Shown here in pieces: positions 51,071-61,100 of a stretch of DNA of 64,000 nt. The notes beneath the pieces are model-generated. The model was not told the origin of the DNA. It worked only from the letters and a program-made list of their open reading frames with translations, and made no database searches. The stretch's first letter is position 1. The number at the start of each line of letters is the position of its first letter. The stretch spans positions 131,017 through 195,016 of the forward strand of contig FR890813.1 in the NCBI GenBank assembly GCA_000433035.1, written 5' to 3'. The translations under genes were made by a program, and so were the position numbers. The DNA comes from Staphylococcus sp. CAG:324 (GTDB lineage Bacteria; Bacillota_I; Bacilli_A; ML615J-28; CAG-313).

Positions 51071-51604
51071 TTAGAAATTATTTGCTTTTACTTCAAAATA
51101 AGCTTGTGGATGGAAACATACTGGACAAACTTTTGGAGCTTCTTCACCAATATGAACGTGACCACAATTACGGCAAACCCAAACAGTAATTCCAGCTTTT
51201 GCAAATACTTGAGCTGTTTCAACATTTTCTGCAAGTTTACGATAACGTTCTTCATGTTCTTTTTCTACTTTTGCAACACCTTCAAATTGTTTTGCAATAT
51301 TTTCAAACCCTTCTTCACGTGCAACTTTTGCAAACTCAGCATACATATCAGTCCACTCATAATTTTCTCCTTCAGCAGCAGAAATTAAATTTTCTTTAGT
51401 AGTACCAATACCACCTAATAATTTAAACCATAATTTTGCATGCTCTTTTTCATTATTAGCCGTTTCTTCAAAAATTGCTGCAATTTGTTCATACCCTTCT
51501 TTTCTTGCTTTTGATGCAAAATAAGTATACTTATTTCTTGCTTGTGATTCTCCCGCAAATGCAGTCATTAAATTTTGTTCTGTTTTACTTCCTTTTAATT
51601 CCAT
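51071..51604 (-). CDS. rbr: Rubrerythrin
   Basis: This 177-residue protein detoxifies hydrogen peroxide in anaerobes. The N-terminal diiron four-helix bundle has the Glu ligands in AGESQARNKYTYFA and ETANNEKEHAKLW; a second pair follows in the helix with VAKVEKEHEERY. The C-terminal rubredoxin-like knuckle has CRNCGHVH and CPVCFHPQAYF. It follows perR after 24 bp, placing a peroxide reductase directly under peroxide-sensor control. Indicates an anaerobic or microaerophilic lifestyle. Confidence 0.97.
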   Translation of the reverse strand: MELKGSKTEQNLMTAFAGESQARNKYTYFASKARKEGYEQIAAIFEETANNEKEHAKLWFKLLGGIGTTKENLISAAEGENYEWTDMYAEFAKVAREEGFENIAKQFEGVAKVEKEHEERYRKLAENVETAQVFAKAGITVWVCRNCGHVHIGEEAPKVCPVCFHPQAYFEVKANNF

Positions 51605-51628
51605 TTTAATTTTCTCCTTTTTATTTTC

Positions 51629-52009
51629 TTATTTTTTTTCTTGGCATTTGGAACATATGCCATATAAACTAATTTGATTTGATAAAATCTTTATATTATT
51701 ATTTATTTCTATTTCATTGACAACATCATTAAGATTTATTTCATTAATATCAAGAATAGATTTACACTTCTCACAAAAAAAGTGTGAGTGCTTTACCAGC
51801 ATTTTATCAAATCGATCACTATCACCTGGAACATTAATGCGTAGAATTTTTCCCAATTCTACTAATTCATTTAAATTACGATATACTGTTCCCAGACTTA
51901 TTTTAGGCATTGTTTGTTTTGCCCGTAAATAAACCATATCAGCAGTTGGGTGATCACAACTAACTTGTATGATATCGTATACTAGATTTCTTTGAATAGA
52001 ATTTCTCAT
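51629..52009 (-). CDS. perR: PerR-type peroxide-sensing Fur family repressor
   Basis: This 126-residue regulator keeps all five PerR metal ligands at a constant offset of 17 from B. subtilis PerR: H20 (H37), D68 (D85), H74 (H91), H76 (H93) and D87 (D104). It also has the structural zinc cysteines C79, C82, C119 and C122. D87 rather than Glu supports PerR over Fur or Zur. The N-terminus is about 17 residues shorter. Metal-catalysed His oxidation by peroxide would release it from DNA. A palindromic box lies just upstream. Confidence 0.93.
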   Translation of the reverse strand: MRNSIQRNLVYDIIQVSCDHPTADMVYLRAKQTMPKISLGTVYRNLNELVELGKILRINVPGDSDRFDKMLVKHSHFFCEKCKSILDINEINLNDVVNEIEINNNIKILSNQISLYGICSKCQEKK

Positions 52010-52020
52010 TTAACTCCTTA

Positions 52021-52074
52021 AATAGTAATAATTACTATTATTAATATTATATCTTTTATTAATAAGAAATGCAA
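52021..52074 (-). promoter_or_regulatory. perR-rbr promoter and PerR box
   Basis: TTGCAT (52069-52074), a 17-bp spacer and TATAAT (52046-52051) on the minus strand. A perfect 9-1-9 palindrome, AATAGTAAT-A-ATTACTATT (52021-52039), lies just downstream of the -10. Its inner 7-1-7 form matches the PerR/Fur operator architecture. Confidence 0.75.
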
Positions 52075-52081
52075 GTAATTT

Positions 52082-52578
52082 GCAAATGTTTTAAAATAAA
52101 CACAATCAACTTATAAAGTTTAAAAGAGAATATTATACTTTAAAATATTTACTAAGAAATCTATTTATTGTTTAAATTTTATTTGTATATTTTTTGGTAA
52201 ATGGAGGAGAGTAAGTTATTCTTTCATTTGAGAAAACAAATGTGAACTAAAAATTTATTAAAACATCCAAATAGTATAAATCGCCTAATTAAAAAGATCA
52301 TTTATCAATATAACTAGATTATCTATTACTTATAAGTTGAAATTAAAAGAACTAATCACTGTTTCATATTCATATACAAACGCTTTGATCACACTTAAAT
52401 TATCAATACTTATTTAGATTTTACTCTTACTTAAGATACCTTAAATGAATAAATCAAATTATTTTTATTAAAGGGAGGAATAATTAGAATTTTTATTTAA
52501 CCTACAAGTTTATGTTAAGATCAAACGAATTATATTCATTGTATAGGTAAATTTTATACCTCTATTATGTAAATCCTT
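52082..52578. other. Gene-poor interval between perR and fucO
   Basis: About 500 bp of AT-rich sequence without a credible gene. A plus-strand ATGGAGGAG near 52201 opens only 14 codons. A GGGAGG near 52473 precedes no start. No strong terminator or promoter stands out; this looks like decayed DNA and marks the left edge of the looser accessory region. Confidence 0.5.
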
Positions 52579-53727
52579 TTAAAGAAGTGATTTATACAAT
52601 TGTTCAATATCCTCAATTGAAGTTTCTCGTGGATTGCCAGGTCTACAAGCATCATGAAATGCTGATTTTGCAAGAAATGGAATATCAACCTCCTTTATAA
52701 TGCCTTTTAAAGATGGAGGTATTCCGACATCATTTGCTAGTTTTTTGACTGCATTTACTGCTGCTTCTCGGTACTCTGCCTGTGACATTTCATCTACACC
52801 TTTTACGCCCATTGCCCTTGCAATTTCACGATATTTGTCTTTTGTCATCGGTGCATTATATTCCATTACTGTTGGCAAAAGTATAGCATTAGCAACACCA
52901 TGAGGTGTATCATACAATGCTCCAAGAGGATGTGCCATTGAATGTACAATGCCCAATCCTACATTAGAGAATCCCATACCAGCAATATATTGGCCAAGAG
53001 CCATGCCGTCTCTTCCTTCTTGTTCATTGTTGACGGCGCCTCTTAATGATTTAGAAATGATCTCAATGGCTTTCAAATGAAACATATCTGATAATTCCCA
53101 TGAGGCTTTAGTAATATATCCTTCAATAGCATGAGTCAGTGCATCCATTCCGGTTGCGGCAGTCAAACTCTTAGGCATTGTAGACATCATATCCGAATCT
53201 ACAATTGCTACAATAGGAATATCATGGGGGTCCACACAAACAAATTTACGATTTTTTTCAGCATCAGTAATAACATAATTTATTGTTACTTCTGCTGCTG
53301 TTCCTGCAGTAGTCGGAATTGCAATAATCGGAGCGGCTTTATTTAAAGTATTTGCAACCCCCTCTAAACTTCTAACATCAGAAAATTCTGGATTAGTAAC
53401 AATAATTCCAATTCCTTTAGCAGTATCAATAGATGAACCTCCACCAATTGCAATCAAATAGTCAGCCTGAGCCTTTTGATACGCCTCAACTCCTTCTTGC
53501 ACATTTTCAATTGTTGGATTTGCTTTTATATTAGAATAAATTTCATATGGTAAAAAATTATCATCTAACACTTTTAAAACCTTTTGGGTTACTCCAAATT
53601 TAATTAAATCTGGATCTGTACAAACCAAAGCTTTTTTTAATCTTCTTGATTTCACTTCATCACTAAGAGCCTTGATAGACCCACTACCATGATATGAAGT
53701 CTCATTTAAAATAAATCTATTTGCCAT
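52579..53727 (-). CDS. fucO: Iron-containing alcohol dehydrogenase, lactaldehyde reductase (FucO)
   Basis: This 382-residue group III dehydrogenase has the same length as E. coli FucO and very similar sequence blocks: MANRFILNET, YLIAIGGGSSIDTAKGIGI, AIPTTAGTAAEVTINYVIT and the metal-binding DALTHAIEGY and HSMAHPLGALYDTPHG. It reduces lactaldehyde to 1,2-propanediol during fucose or rhamnose breakdown. The frame opens at 53745, but AAGGAGG precedes ATG at 53727. Base composition looks richer in GC than its neighbours, and no other fucose gene is near, so acquisition by transfer is plausible. Confidence 0.93.
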   Translation of the reverse strand: MANRFILNETSYHGSGSIKALSDEVKSRRLKKALVCTDPDLIKFGVTQKVLKVLDDNFLPYEIYSNIKANPTIENVQEGVEAYQKAQADYLIAIGGGSSIDTAKGIGIIVTNPEFSDVRSLEGVANTLNKAAPIIAIPTTAGTAAEVTINYVITDAEKNRKFVCVDPHDIPIVAIVDSDMMSTMPKSLTAATGMDALTHAIEGYITKASWELSDMFHLKAIEIISKSLRGAVNNEQEGRDGMALGQYIAGMGFSNVGLGIVHSMAHPLGALYDTPHGVANAILLPTVMEYNAPMTKDKYREIARAMGVKGVDEMSQAEYREAAVNAVKKLANDVGIPPSLKGIIKEVDIPFLAKSAFHDACRPGNPRETSIEDIEQLYKSLL

Positions 53728-53831
53728 AAAAACCTCCTTATTCAACTAGGCATTTTCATTTTAACATAATTTTCCAAGTTTGAAAAGAGGTAATCGGCAT
53801 TATTTAGAAATATTTCAGAATAATATTAGTT

Positions 53832-55517
53832 TTATCTCTCACAACTAACTTTGCTTTTGAGAATTTCTTGGTTCAATTGATTGATTTCATAAAATCGATA
53901 TCCCCCAGAAAAGTTATAACAATGAAAGCCATTTTGCGATAAAATTCTACAAGCAAGATAACTGCGCATTCCACTTTGACACATAACATAGATGGTTTTA
54001 TGCGGTGATAATTCCCCTAGCCTTTGCCTTAATTCATCAATGGGTATATTTATGAACCCTTCAAGATGTCCTCTAACATACTCAAATGGTGTCCTAGTAT
54101 CTAATAAAATGACTGCATGATTCTTTTTTATTTGTTCTAATTCCTCAAAATGAAATTGTTTAACAAGACCATGTTCAATATTTTCAATTATATATCCTAC
54201 CATATTAACTGGATCTTTAGCAGATGAATATGGTGGTGCATAACTTAAATCCAAATTTACTAATTCAGTTGCTTTAAGCTGTGCTCTCATAGCAGTTGCA
54301 AACACATCAATTCTTTTATCTACACCCTTTGTACCAATAATCTGAGCACCTAAAATATGTAAATTATTCTTATTGTATAGTACTTTTATCGTCATTATAT
54401 CACCATATGGATAATATGAAGCATTAGAATTTGGAGATAAAATAACCTTTTCATAATTGATATTCAATTTTTTAGCCTGTTTTTCAGAAATACCAGTACT
54501 AGCAATCGTCCAATCAAAGAGTTTTAAAATCGAGGAACTTTGAAATCCTTGATATCTACTATTCAGTCCACATATATTATCCGCTGCGATTCTAGCTTGT
54601 TTATTGGCAGGACCTGCTAATAAAATAAGTCCTCTTTCATTTGTAACAAAATTATTTACCTCAACAGCATCTCCCACAGCATAAATATCTTCAATTGATG
54701 TTTCCATTTTTTCATTGACAACAATACTACCCTTTATTCCTAGTGTAATTGAAGTATTTTTAATAAAACTAGTCTCAGGAATAACACCAATTGTCATTAA
54801 AACTATATCAGTTTGTAAAATCATCTGATTATCTACAAAAACATTCAATCCTTTTCCAGTATCTTCAAATTTTGATACAACTGTATTTAGAAAAAATCTA
54901 ATACCTAAATTCTTTAATTTCACATGAACAAAAGATGCCATATCTCCATCTAACTGACCAAGCAATTGGTTACTACCCTCAATTAGCGTAACTTCTAAAC
55001 CTAAGTTAAGTAAATTTTCAAGCATCTCCATTCCAATAAATCCTCCACCAATAATAACAACTCGTTTAGGATTTTTATCTTGAATAAATTTTTTCATTTT
55101 AAAAGTATCTTCAACTGTTTTTAAAGTAAATATTCTATTACTATCCATTCCACTAATATTTGGCATAAGTGGCTTAGCACCTGGTGATAATATTAATTTA
55201 TCATATGTTTCTTGATATGTTTCATTCGTTAATACATTTTTTACCACAACATATTTTTTATCCGAATTAACTGAAATAACTTCATTATTTACTCTAACAT
55301 CAATACAAAATCTATTTTTAAAACTTTGTGGTGTTTGTAAAATTAGATTATTACTCTCTTCAATTACATCACCTATATAATAAGGAAGACCGCAATTGGC
55401 ATATGAAATATATCCGGTTTTCTCTAAAATGATAATTTCAGCATCTTCTTTCAGTCTTCGAATTCTAGCAGCCGCTGTTGCTCCTCCGGCAACTCCTCCA
55501 ACAATTACTACTTTCAT
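53832..55517 (-). CDS. cdr: CoA-disulfide reductase with C-terminal rhodanese domain
   Basis: This 561-residue flavoprotein has an N-terminal FAD motif (VIVGGVAGGATAAAR), the single redox cysteine Cys42 in SYANCGLPY, an NAD(P)H motif (VIIGGGFIGMEM) near 153, and the dimer-interface domain to about 450. A rhodanese domain (about 465-555) has its cysteine at 513 in CQSGMRS. Such CoADR-rhodanese fusions reduce CoA disulfide or polysulfide, maintaining thiol balance or handling sulfane sulfur. It appears monocistronic. Confidence 0.92.
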   Translation of the reverse strand: MKVVIVGGVAGGATAAARIRRLKEDAEIIILEKTGYISYANCGLPYYIGDVIEESNNLILQTPQSFKNRFCIDVRVNNEVISVNSDKKYVVVKNVLTNETYQETYDKLILSPGAKPLMPNISGMDSNRIFTLKTVEDTFKMKKFIQDKNPKRVVIIGGGFIGMEMLENLLNLGLEVTLIEGSNQLLGQLDGDMASFVHVKLKNLGIRFFLNTVVSKFEDTGKGLNVFVDNQMILQTDIVLMTIGVIPETSFIKNTSITLGIKGSIVVNEKMETSIEDIYAVGDAVEVNNFVTNERGLILLAGPANKQARIAADNICGLNSRYQGFQSSSILKLFDWTIASTGISEKQAKKLNINYEKVILSPNSNASYYPYGDIMTIKVLYNKNNLHILGAQIIGTKGVDKRIDVFATAMRAQLKATELVNLDLSYAPPYSSAKDPVNMVGYIIENIEHGLVKQFHFEELEQIKKNHAVILLDTRTPFEYVRGHLEGFINIPIDELRQRLGELSPHKTIYVMCQSGMRSYLACRILSQNGFHCYNFSGGYRFYEINQLNQEILKSKVSCER

Positions 55518-56086
55518 TTGAACCTCCTAATTTCTATATTATAATAAATATTATAACATACGAATTATTTTTTCACAACTATATAAAAGGAGAAATATAT
55601 AAATACACTTTATAAACAATCTCTCATTCCTATCCCACCAGTTTTATACTACCTTATATGGTAGATTTAATTTTTTAAATACGTTTAGTTTTTATAACTC
55701 TACGTATTTATGTTATCATATTTTTCTAAGTTGTTCAATTTCTAATAGATATTATTTAACTGATTTTTTTTCAGGCGAAGTTGAGGCTCATGTATCCATT
55801 TTTTCTATAATTAGACCTATTGATTTTTGATTATTTGTTCAAAAGAATTTTTCAGTAAACCAAATACCTTTTGTCTTACTGCCATAGGGTGAAAAATCTT
55901 TTTTCTCTTGCTAATTTTTAAGAAAAATCAGAGACTTATTGACTTTTTCACCTTATTTTTGTATCGTTTTTATTAAATCTTTATTATTTTCAATGATTTT
56001 CCTATTTTTTCTTGTTTTGTCAAAAGACAAAAATGATTTCAACCATGACAAAACTACTAAACTTTTTTAATTTTACACTACTTAAT
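55518..56086. other. Gene-free interval with nested palindromes
   Basis: No intact gene. A nested palindrome lies at 55888-55952: GGTGAAAAA and TTTTTCACC outside, CTAATTTTT and AAAAATCAG inside. Two smaller ones are CTACCTTATATGGTAG-like near 55670 and AAATACGT/ACGTATTT near 55677-55709. These fit a relic of a mobile element or a structured RNA, but no transposase fragment could be recognised. Confidence 0.45.
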
Positions 56087-57424
56087 TTAATCCCATTTTA
56101 TATAATCAGTATCTTTAAAAAATCTTTTTAATAAAAATGTTAGATAATATGGAAAAGTAAACTTATTATCTTCAAATCCAATATTACCACCTGTAAGTTT
56201 AATTCCATAATTTATATTTTCATTGTTATTCAATATTACATTTAAAGATTTACTTCTTCCTCTATTCCTTTTTACTTCAATTGGTATTATTTCATTTTTA
56301 ATCCTAATTACAAAATCAAGCTCAATAGTCGCATCAGTATTTTTATAAAAATATAGTTTAAATCCAGACTTTATTAATGCTTCTGATACTAAGCTTTCAT
56401 ATAATGCTCCATTATATATTTCATAATTAGAATTTACTACTAAATCTTCTTTAGATTCTTCATCTAGATTTGCAATAAACAAAGAATGATCAGCATAGTA
56501 TATTCTAAAATAATCACTGATTTCATAACTAGAAAAAGGCAATTTTAACTCTTCTAAATTATATGCTATATTTATTATTCCTGCATCTTTTAACCATTCT
56601 TCAGTTCCTTGATATTCTCTTGCACGAGCTCCATGGGAAACTTTTGAAATTTGGAATTTATGATTGTCTTTAGAAAGTTGTGTGGAAATGTGTCTATAAA
56701 TATTTTTTACTTTCGCTGAATCTAATCCTTCAACATATTTAGTTATATCATCTTCATAATCTTTATATATTCTTTTTTGAACATTAAATGGTTTTGAAAA
56801 CGTACCATTTTCAATAAACAAGTTAACAGCTTCAGGCATTCCACCAATAAATATATAATCTCTATATAATTGTTTTAACACATTAAAGTAAGTTTCAGGA
56901 AGTGGCTTAAGTTCTTTCATATAACTATAAATATCATCAATTTGACTTTCATCGTATCCATTAGCCCACAAATATTCTTCAAAATCCATTGAATACATTG
57001 TATATTCTTCTTTAAACCCTACAGGAATACTTCTTATTTTTTTATAATTTACGCCAAGTAAAGATCTAGAACAAATAACATCAAATCTGCCATCTTCTGA
57101 AAAAGTTTTAAGTGATGTTGTAGCATCAGGATATTCTTGAATTTCATCAAATAATATAAGTGTATTATTATCTATAAAATTAAACTTTGGGTTGAATAGA
57201 CTCATTTCTTTGATGATATTTTTAACTTCATAACCATTATTAAAAATTGTTTTATATTGTGGCATAGTAATAAAATTTATCTCAATAAAAGATTTATATG
57301 TTTTACCAAATTCTCTTATAGATGTAGTTTTTCCAATTTGTCTTGCACCTGAAATAATAAGTGGTTTTCTATTAATATTTTCTCTCCACTCTTTTAAAAA
57401 TAAATCAACTTTTCTTTTTAGCAT
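56087..57424 (-). CDS. AAA+ ATPase with DUF4143 domain (AAA_14 family)
   Basis: This 445-residue protein has an N-terminal P-loop domain with Walker A ISGARQIGKTTS near 27-38 and Walker B LILFDEIQEYPDA near 110. The C-terminal part (about 220-430) matches DUF4143: a winged-helix-like linker, then a nuclease-like fold with TIELDFVIRIKNEIIPIEVKRNRG. This E/D...EVK arrangement resembles the PD-(D/E)xK core. The family is scattered in gut bacteria and its function is not known. The frame opens with TTG at 57442; ATG at 57424 follows AGGTGG. Confidence 0.88.
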   Translation of the reverse strand: MLKRKVDLFLKEWRENINRKPLIISGARQIGKTTSIREFGKTYKSFIEINFITMPQYKTIFNNGYEVKNIIKEMSLFNPKFNFIDNNTLILFDEIQEYPDATTSLKTFSEDGRFDVICSRSLLGVNYKKIRSIPVGFKEEYTMYSMDFEEYLWANGYDESQIDDIYSYMKELKPLPETYFNVLKQLYRDYIFIGGMPEAVNLFIENGTFSKPFNVQKRIYKDYEDDITKYVEGLDSAKVKNIYRHISTQLSKDNHKFQISKVSHGARAREYQGTEEWLKDAGIINIAYNLEELKLPFSSYEISDYFRIYYADHSLFIANLDEESKEDLVVNSNYEIYNGALYESLVSEALIKSGFKLYFYKNTDATIELDFVIRIKNEIIPIEVKRNRGRSKSLNVILNNNENINYGIKLTGGNIGFEDNKFTFPYYLTFLLKRFFKDTDYIKWD

Positions 57425-57535
57425 AATTCCACCTAACCTCAATTATATTATACACATTTTCGTGTAATTTATCAAGCGTATTAATCACATTTTTGTTAAA
57501 TTAAAATCATGCAAAATCACTTTTTTGTATTATTC

Positions 57536-57718
57536 TTATACTCTCCATTCACTGTATACACATAAACCATCTTTTAATAATTCATATTTTGATAATGTTC
57601 CATTTACTGTAACTATTACTAATATTGCTTTATCAGTTAATGACTTATTAATAATTAAATCAACATTATTTACCAATACAGTTATCTCAAATATATTATC
57701 TATAGTAATATTCTTCAT
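57536..57718 (-). CDS. Small uncharacterised protein
   Basis: This 60-residue product begins MKNITIDNIFEITVLVNN and is rich in Ile, Val and Leu with alternating polar residues, suggesting a small beta-rich fold. It is not recognised. The open frame extends 22 codons upstream to 57784, across a hairpin, but GGTGAT lies at good distance from ATG at 57718. It precedes the DUF4143 ATPase gene in the same direction by about 110 bp. Confidence 0.5.
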   Translation of the reverse strand: MKNITIDNIFEITVLVNNVDLIINKSLTDKAILVIVTVNGTLSKYELLKDGLCVYSEWRV

Positions 57719-57751
57719 AGTATCATCACCTTCTGTATTTTTTGGTATAAT

Positions 57752-57787
57752 AAAATGCTCACAAGCATAACTACCGGTGAGCATTTT
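57752..57787. terminator. 11-bp hairpin upstream of the small gene
   Basis: AAAATGCTCAC and GTGAGCATTTT arms around a 14-base loop. T-rich sequence follows on the plus strand, and to a lesser degree on the minus strand. It could end transcripts from the right or attenuate the small gene. Confidence 0.55.
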
Positions 57788-58060
57788 ATTCTTTTATTAA
57801 GTTATATTTGACTGCTTGATTAATTATAGGTCCGAGTCTGTAGTTTGCATCCTATCAGTACTGAACAAAAAGTGTCGTGTTTTAGTGTGTTTACACTATT
57901 TTTCTCTAAAAATAGAAAAAAGCCTTCTAAAACGTTTAAATTTCAGAAGACTAATTGATTTAATTTAATGTGTATATATACTGCATAATGTTGCATATTT
58001 AAGAAACATTTGGGTAAATGTTGCACGTTTATAAGTATCCATTATTAATGTTTCCTATAG
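57788..58060. other. Interval without genes
   Basis: Nothing coding is visible. A hairpin lies near 57935-57956 (CTTCTAAAAC / TTTCAGAAG region), and the nonamer AATGTTGCA occurs twice near 57988 and 58015. Together with the next terminator this marks the 3' end of the metallopeptidase transcript. Confidence 0.4.
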
Positions 58061-58089
58061 AGAAAAAGAGCTAGTATTTCTACTAACTC
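58061..58089 (-). terminator. Terminator after the metallopeptidase gene
   Basis: GAGTTAGTA-GAAA-TACTAGCTC on the minus strand with a T-run (TTTTTCT) following, 12 bp after the stop. Confidence 0.8.
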
Positions 58090-58100
58090 CAATTCTATAA

Positions 58101-61100
58101 TTATTCTTCTATGGTTAATGTTATAAATATTCTAACTCTATTATTTAAATTATATGTACCAACTATTAAAACTTCACAAGGCCCTGTTGATGTAACATTA
58201 CCCCAATAATTTAATAACACTTCCTCGTTACTTTCATTATTTACATTCCAATTGTAATATTGAATCATCGGATATGGACAATTAGCACTATTTAATTCTA
58301 ATTGATATTCCCCATTTTCTTCACTATATGAATATGACATCTCCAATTCTATTTCAATTAAATCTTCCTCTTCATCATTAAGAATTGTAAATACTTTGTA
58401 ATATAAGATACTAGAATCTGCTTTTAATACTGCATATATTGTAACAGTTGTATCTTCATCAATTGGCATACCAAGTACAGTACCATAATTTGTTACTTTT
58501 GCAACACTTTCATTACTTGAATACCAATCATAATCTAATCTAGACATAGGGTCAGTTAGTCTATCTTCTACCATTAAATATATATTTCTTGTGAAACCTT
58601 CAGTAATATTATAATTATCACAAAGACCATTATTCAAATTAACTTCACTACCTAATTCATATCCTTCATAGTAAGGATCTGCAACTAAAGTATCTGCCAT
58701 ATTCATTGTATAATCAACCATTCTTCTTAACGCATAATTGATATTTACGTTATCTTCATTTTCAGCATATCCAAAATAATATGTGCCTGGATTTAAAACA
58801 ATTGTATAAACTGGACTACTATTAGATGAAGTGATTTCATTTATATGTACAGTTTCAATATAATAATAATTTATACCAGGTTCATAACCAGGATCTCTTA
58901 CTTTTTCAAAAACATAGACTTTAATATTATTATTGATTATTCCACTTGTTAATATATCTAATTGAATTTCAGAACGATGGCTTATAGTCACTTCTTCAAA
59001 ATAACTTTGCGCATTACTATTTTCAAAAATCACATTAAATCCAATTACTGATAACGAATTTAAATAGTTAATGTTATTTGCTTCAATACTTTCTACATTA
59101 AAAGTAAGTATAGAATAATTATTTGATGGTAAAGTTACATCTATATAATATGTACCATTTTCAGGTAAATTAACATATATTATGTTTTCGTTTTCATTTG
59201 ATTGAGCAAGTATATTCAGTTCATTTACTGAATACATACTTAATAGGTTATTTCTATCAGCATCAGTATATACTTGGATTGCATATTCTGGATAAATCAC
59301 ATTAGCACCTGCATATAATGTGAATTTATAAATGCCTGCACCTTGATTATTTGTATATTTAAGTCTAGCATGACACATATCATTTTCTGTTAAATGCAAA
59401 CTAGATGAAATATTTGTTCCATTTGTTGAATTATAAGAAATAGCAGTTCCATCAGTAGGATAAGCAAGTTTATAATTTATATTAATTGTACCACTAGTTG
59501 TAATCGTTGAATGTTCTATACTTAAATAATAAGTTCCTTTATTTAAATAAGCAGTTAATGAATTATCACCACTATAAGCCATAGTCATATCTGAATTGTA
59601 AACAATTATTTTTGAAGATACATCGGTTACAAATTTATATGACCTTGTACAATCAGCAACTAATTTATATAATTTATTATATCCAGCATTTAATGTAACA
59701 CTTTCTTCTTCATCTATTAAGCAATTTAAATCAATTTCACTGTAACTAGTGTTATTAGGTACTATTTTACTTTTATAACTAGACCAATATACTTTATTTT
59801 TATATTCAGCAATTCTATTTTGTGGAACCACTATTTGTAAAGATGTTGAACATCCATCAAATGCATTACTTCCTAAATTAGTTATACCAGTAACTGCTCT
59901 TACAACTATAACTGATGTTAAACTTGAACAATTTTCAAAGGCTGAGTCATCAATATATTGAACACTACTTGAAATTGTTATACTTGATAGTGATGAACAC
60001 TCTTTAAAAACAGATGAACCAATTTCTTCTAAATATAAAGGTAATTCAATAGCGCTTAATTGAGTGCAATTTAAAAATGCAGAATCATTAATTTTTGTAA
60101 TTTTTTTATTATTATAATAGTTAGGAATTATCACTGAATCATCACTTTGAACATTTGTAATGCCATTAATTGTATACGTGTTAGTTGTTTCATCTAACAT
60201 AAAATCAAAGAAATATGGAGTATCACAAATCACTCTATTACTTGGGTACGGGCCCGTAAGCATACCTGTTGTATTATAACAATAAATTTCTATACCAAAT
60301 TCTGATGAATCTCCTAAAATAGTTAATATGTTATTCCATTCTGAATTTGATATTTCATATTGGAATATATCATTATATGCTTTTGTAGATATAACATTAT
60401 TTATATTGTATTTTTCATTACCATTAACATCGTAAAATTTAATCTCAAATTGATTTAAAGGAGTATATTGACTTCCATTAATTTGCCATGATATTACTGG
60501 AGGATTATAAGTATCAAATGAAGATATAGGGTTTAGTTTAGATGAGATATGACAATTACTTAAAATTTCGCCAACTTCTTCATGGTATGTTGGATAATTT
60601 GCTAGTAAATTATCCACAAACTTTGATATTGTTTGTATTTTTTCTCCATTTATATATCCCGGCTTGATGGAAGATAAAAACATTTCTAATCCATCTATTT
60701 GAAGATTATATAAATTATTTAAAAATAAAGTAATTGCATCTTCTTGACCTTCACAACAATTTGTTTTGTATTTGAATATTGTTGTATTTAATGGGTGAAC
60801 ACCTTCCAATCCAACAGTATTTAAATTTGTTCCCGATAAATAATAATCATTCCAGTAATAATCTTGTACAATATATGAAAATGCTTCTGCCCATCCTTCT
60901 GACCAAGCAAATTTTGTTCCAACATTTTTACCTTTCCCATAATTTGGATCACTTATATGATCTTCATAGCCTAAATGTTCTGGATTTACACCACCATCAA
61001 CACCGAATATAGAACTTATTGCATAAGCCGCATAATCTGCCCAAGAAAAGGGAAATAAATTCAAACTAGCATGTACAAAATGACCATATTCATGTAACAT

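Noticed and set aside
55770..55890. Minus-strand peptide MAVRQKVFGLLKNSFEQ
   Set aside because: Only 22 codons, no ribosome binding site and no recognisable family.
57980..58030. Repeated nonamer AATGTTGCA
   Set aside because: Only two copies close together; too little to call an iteron or DnaA-type site.
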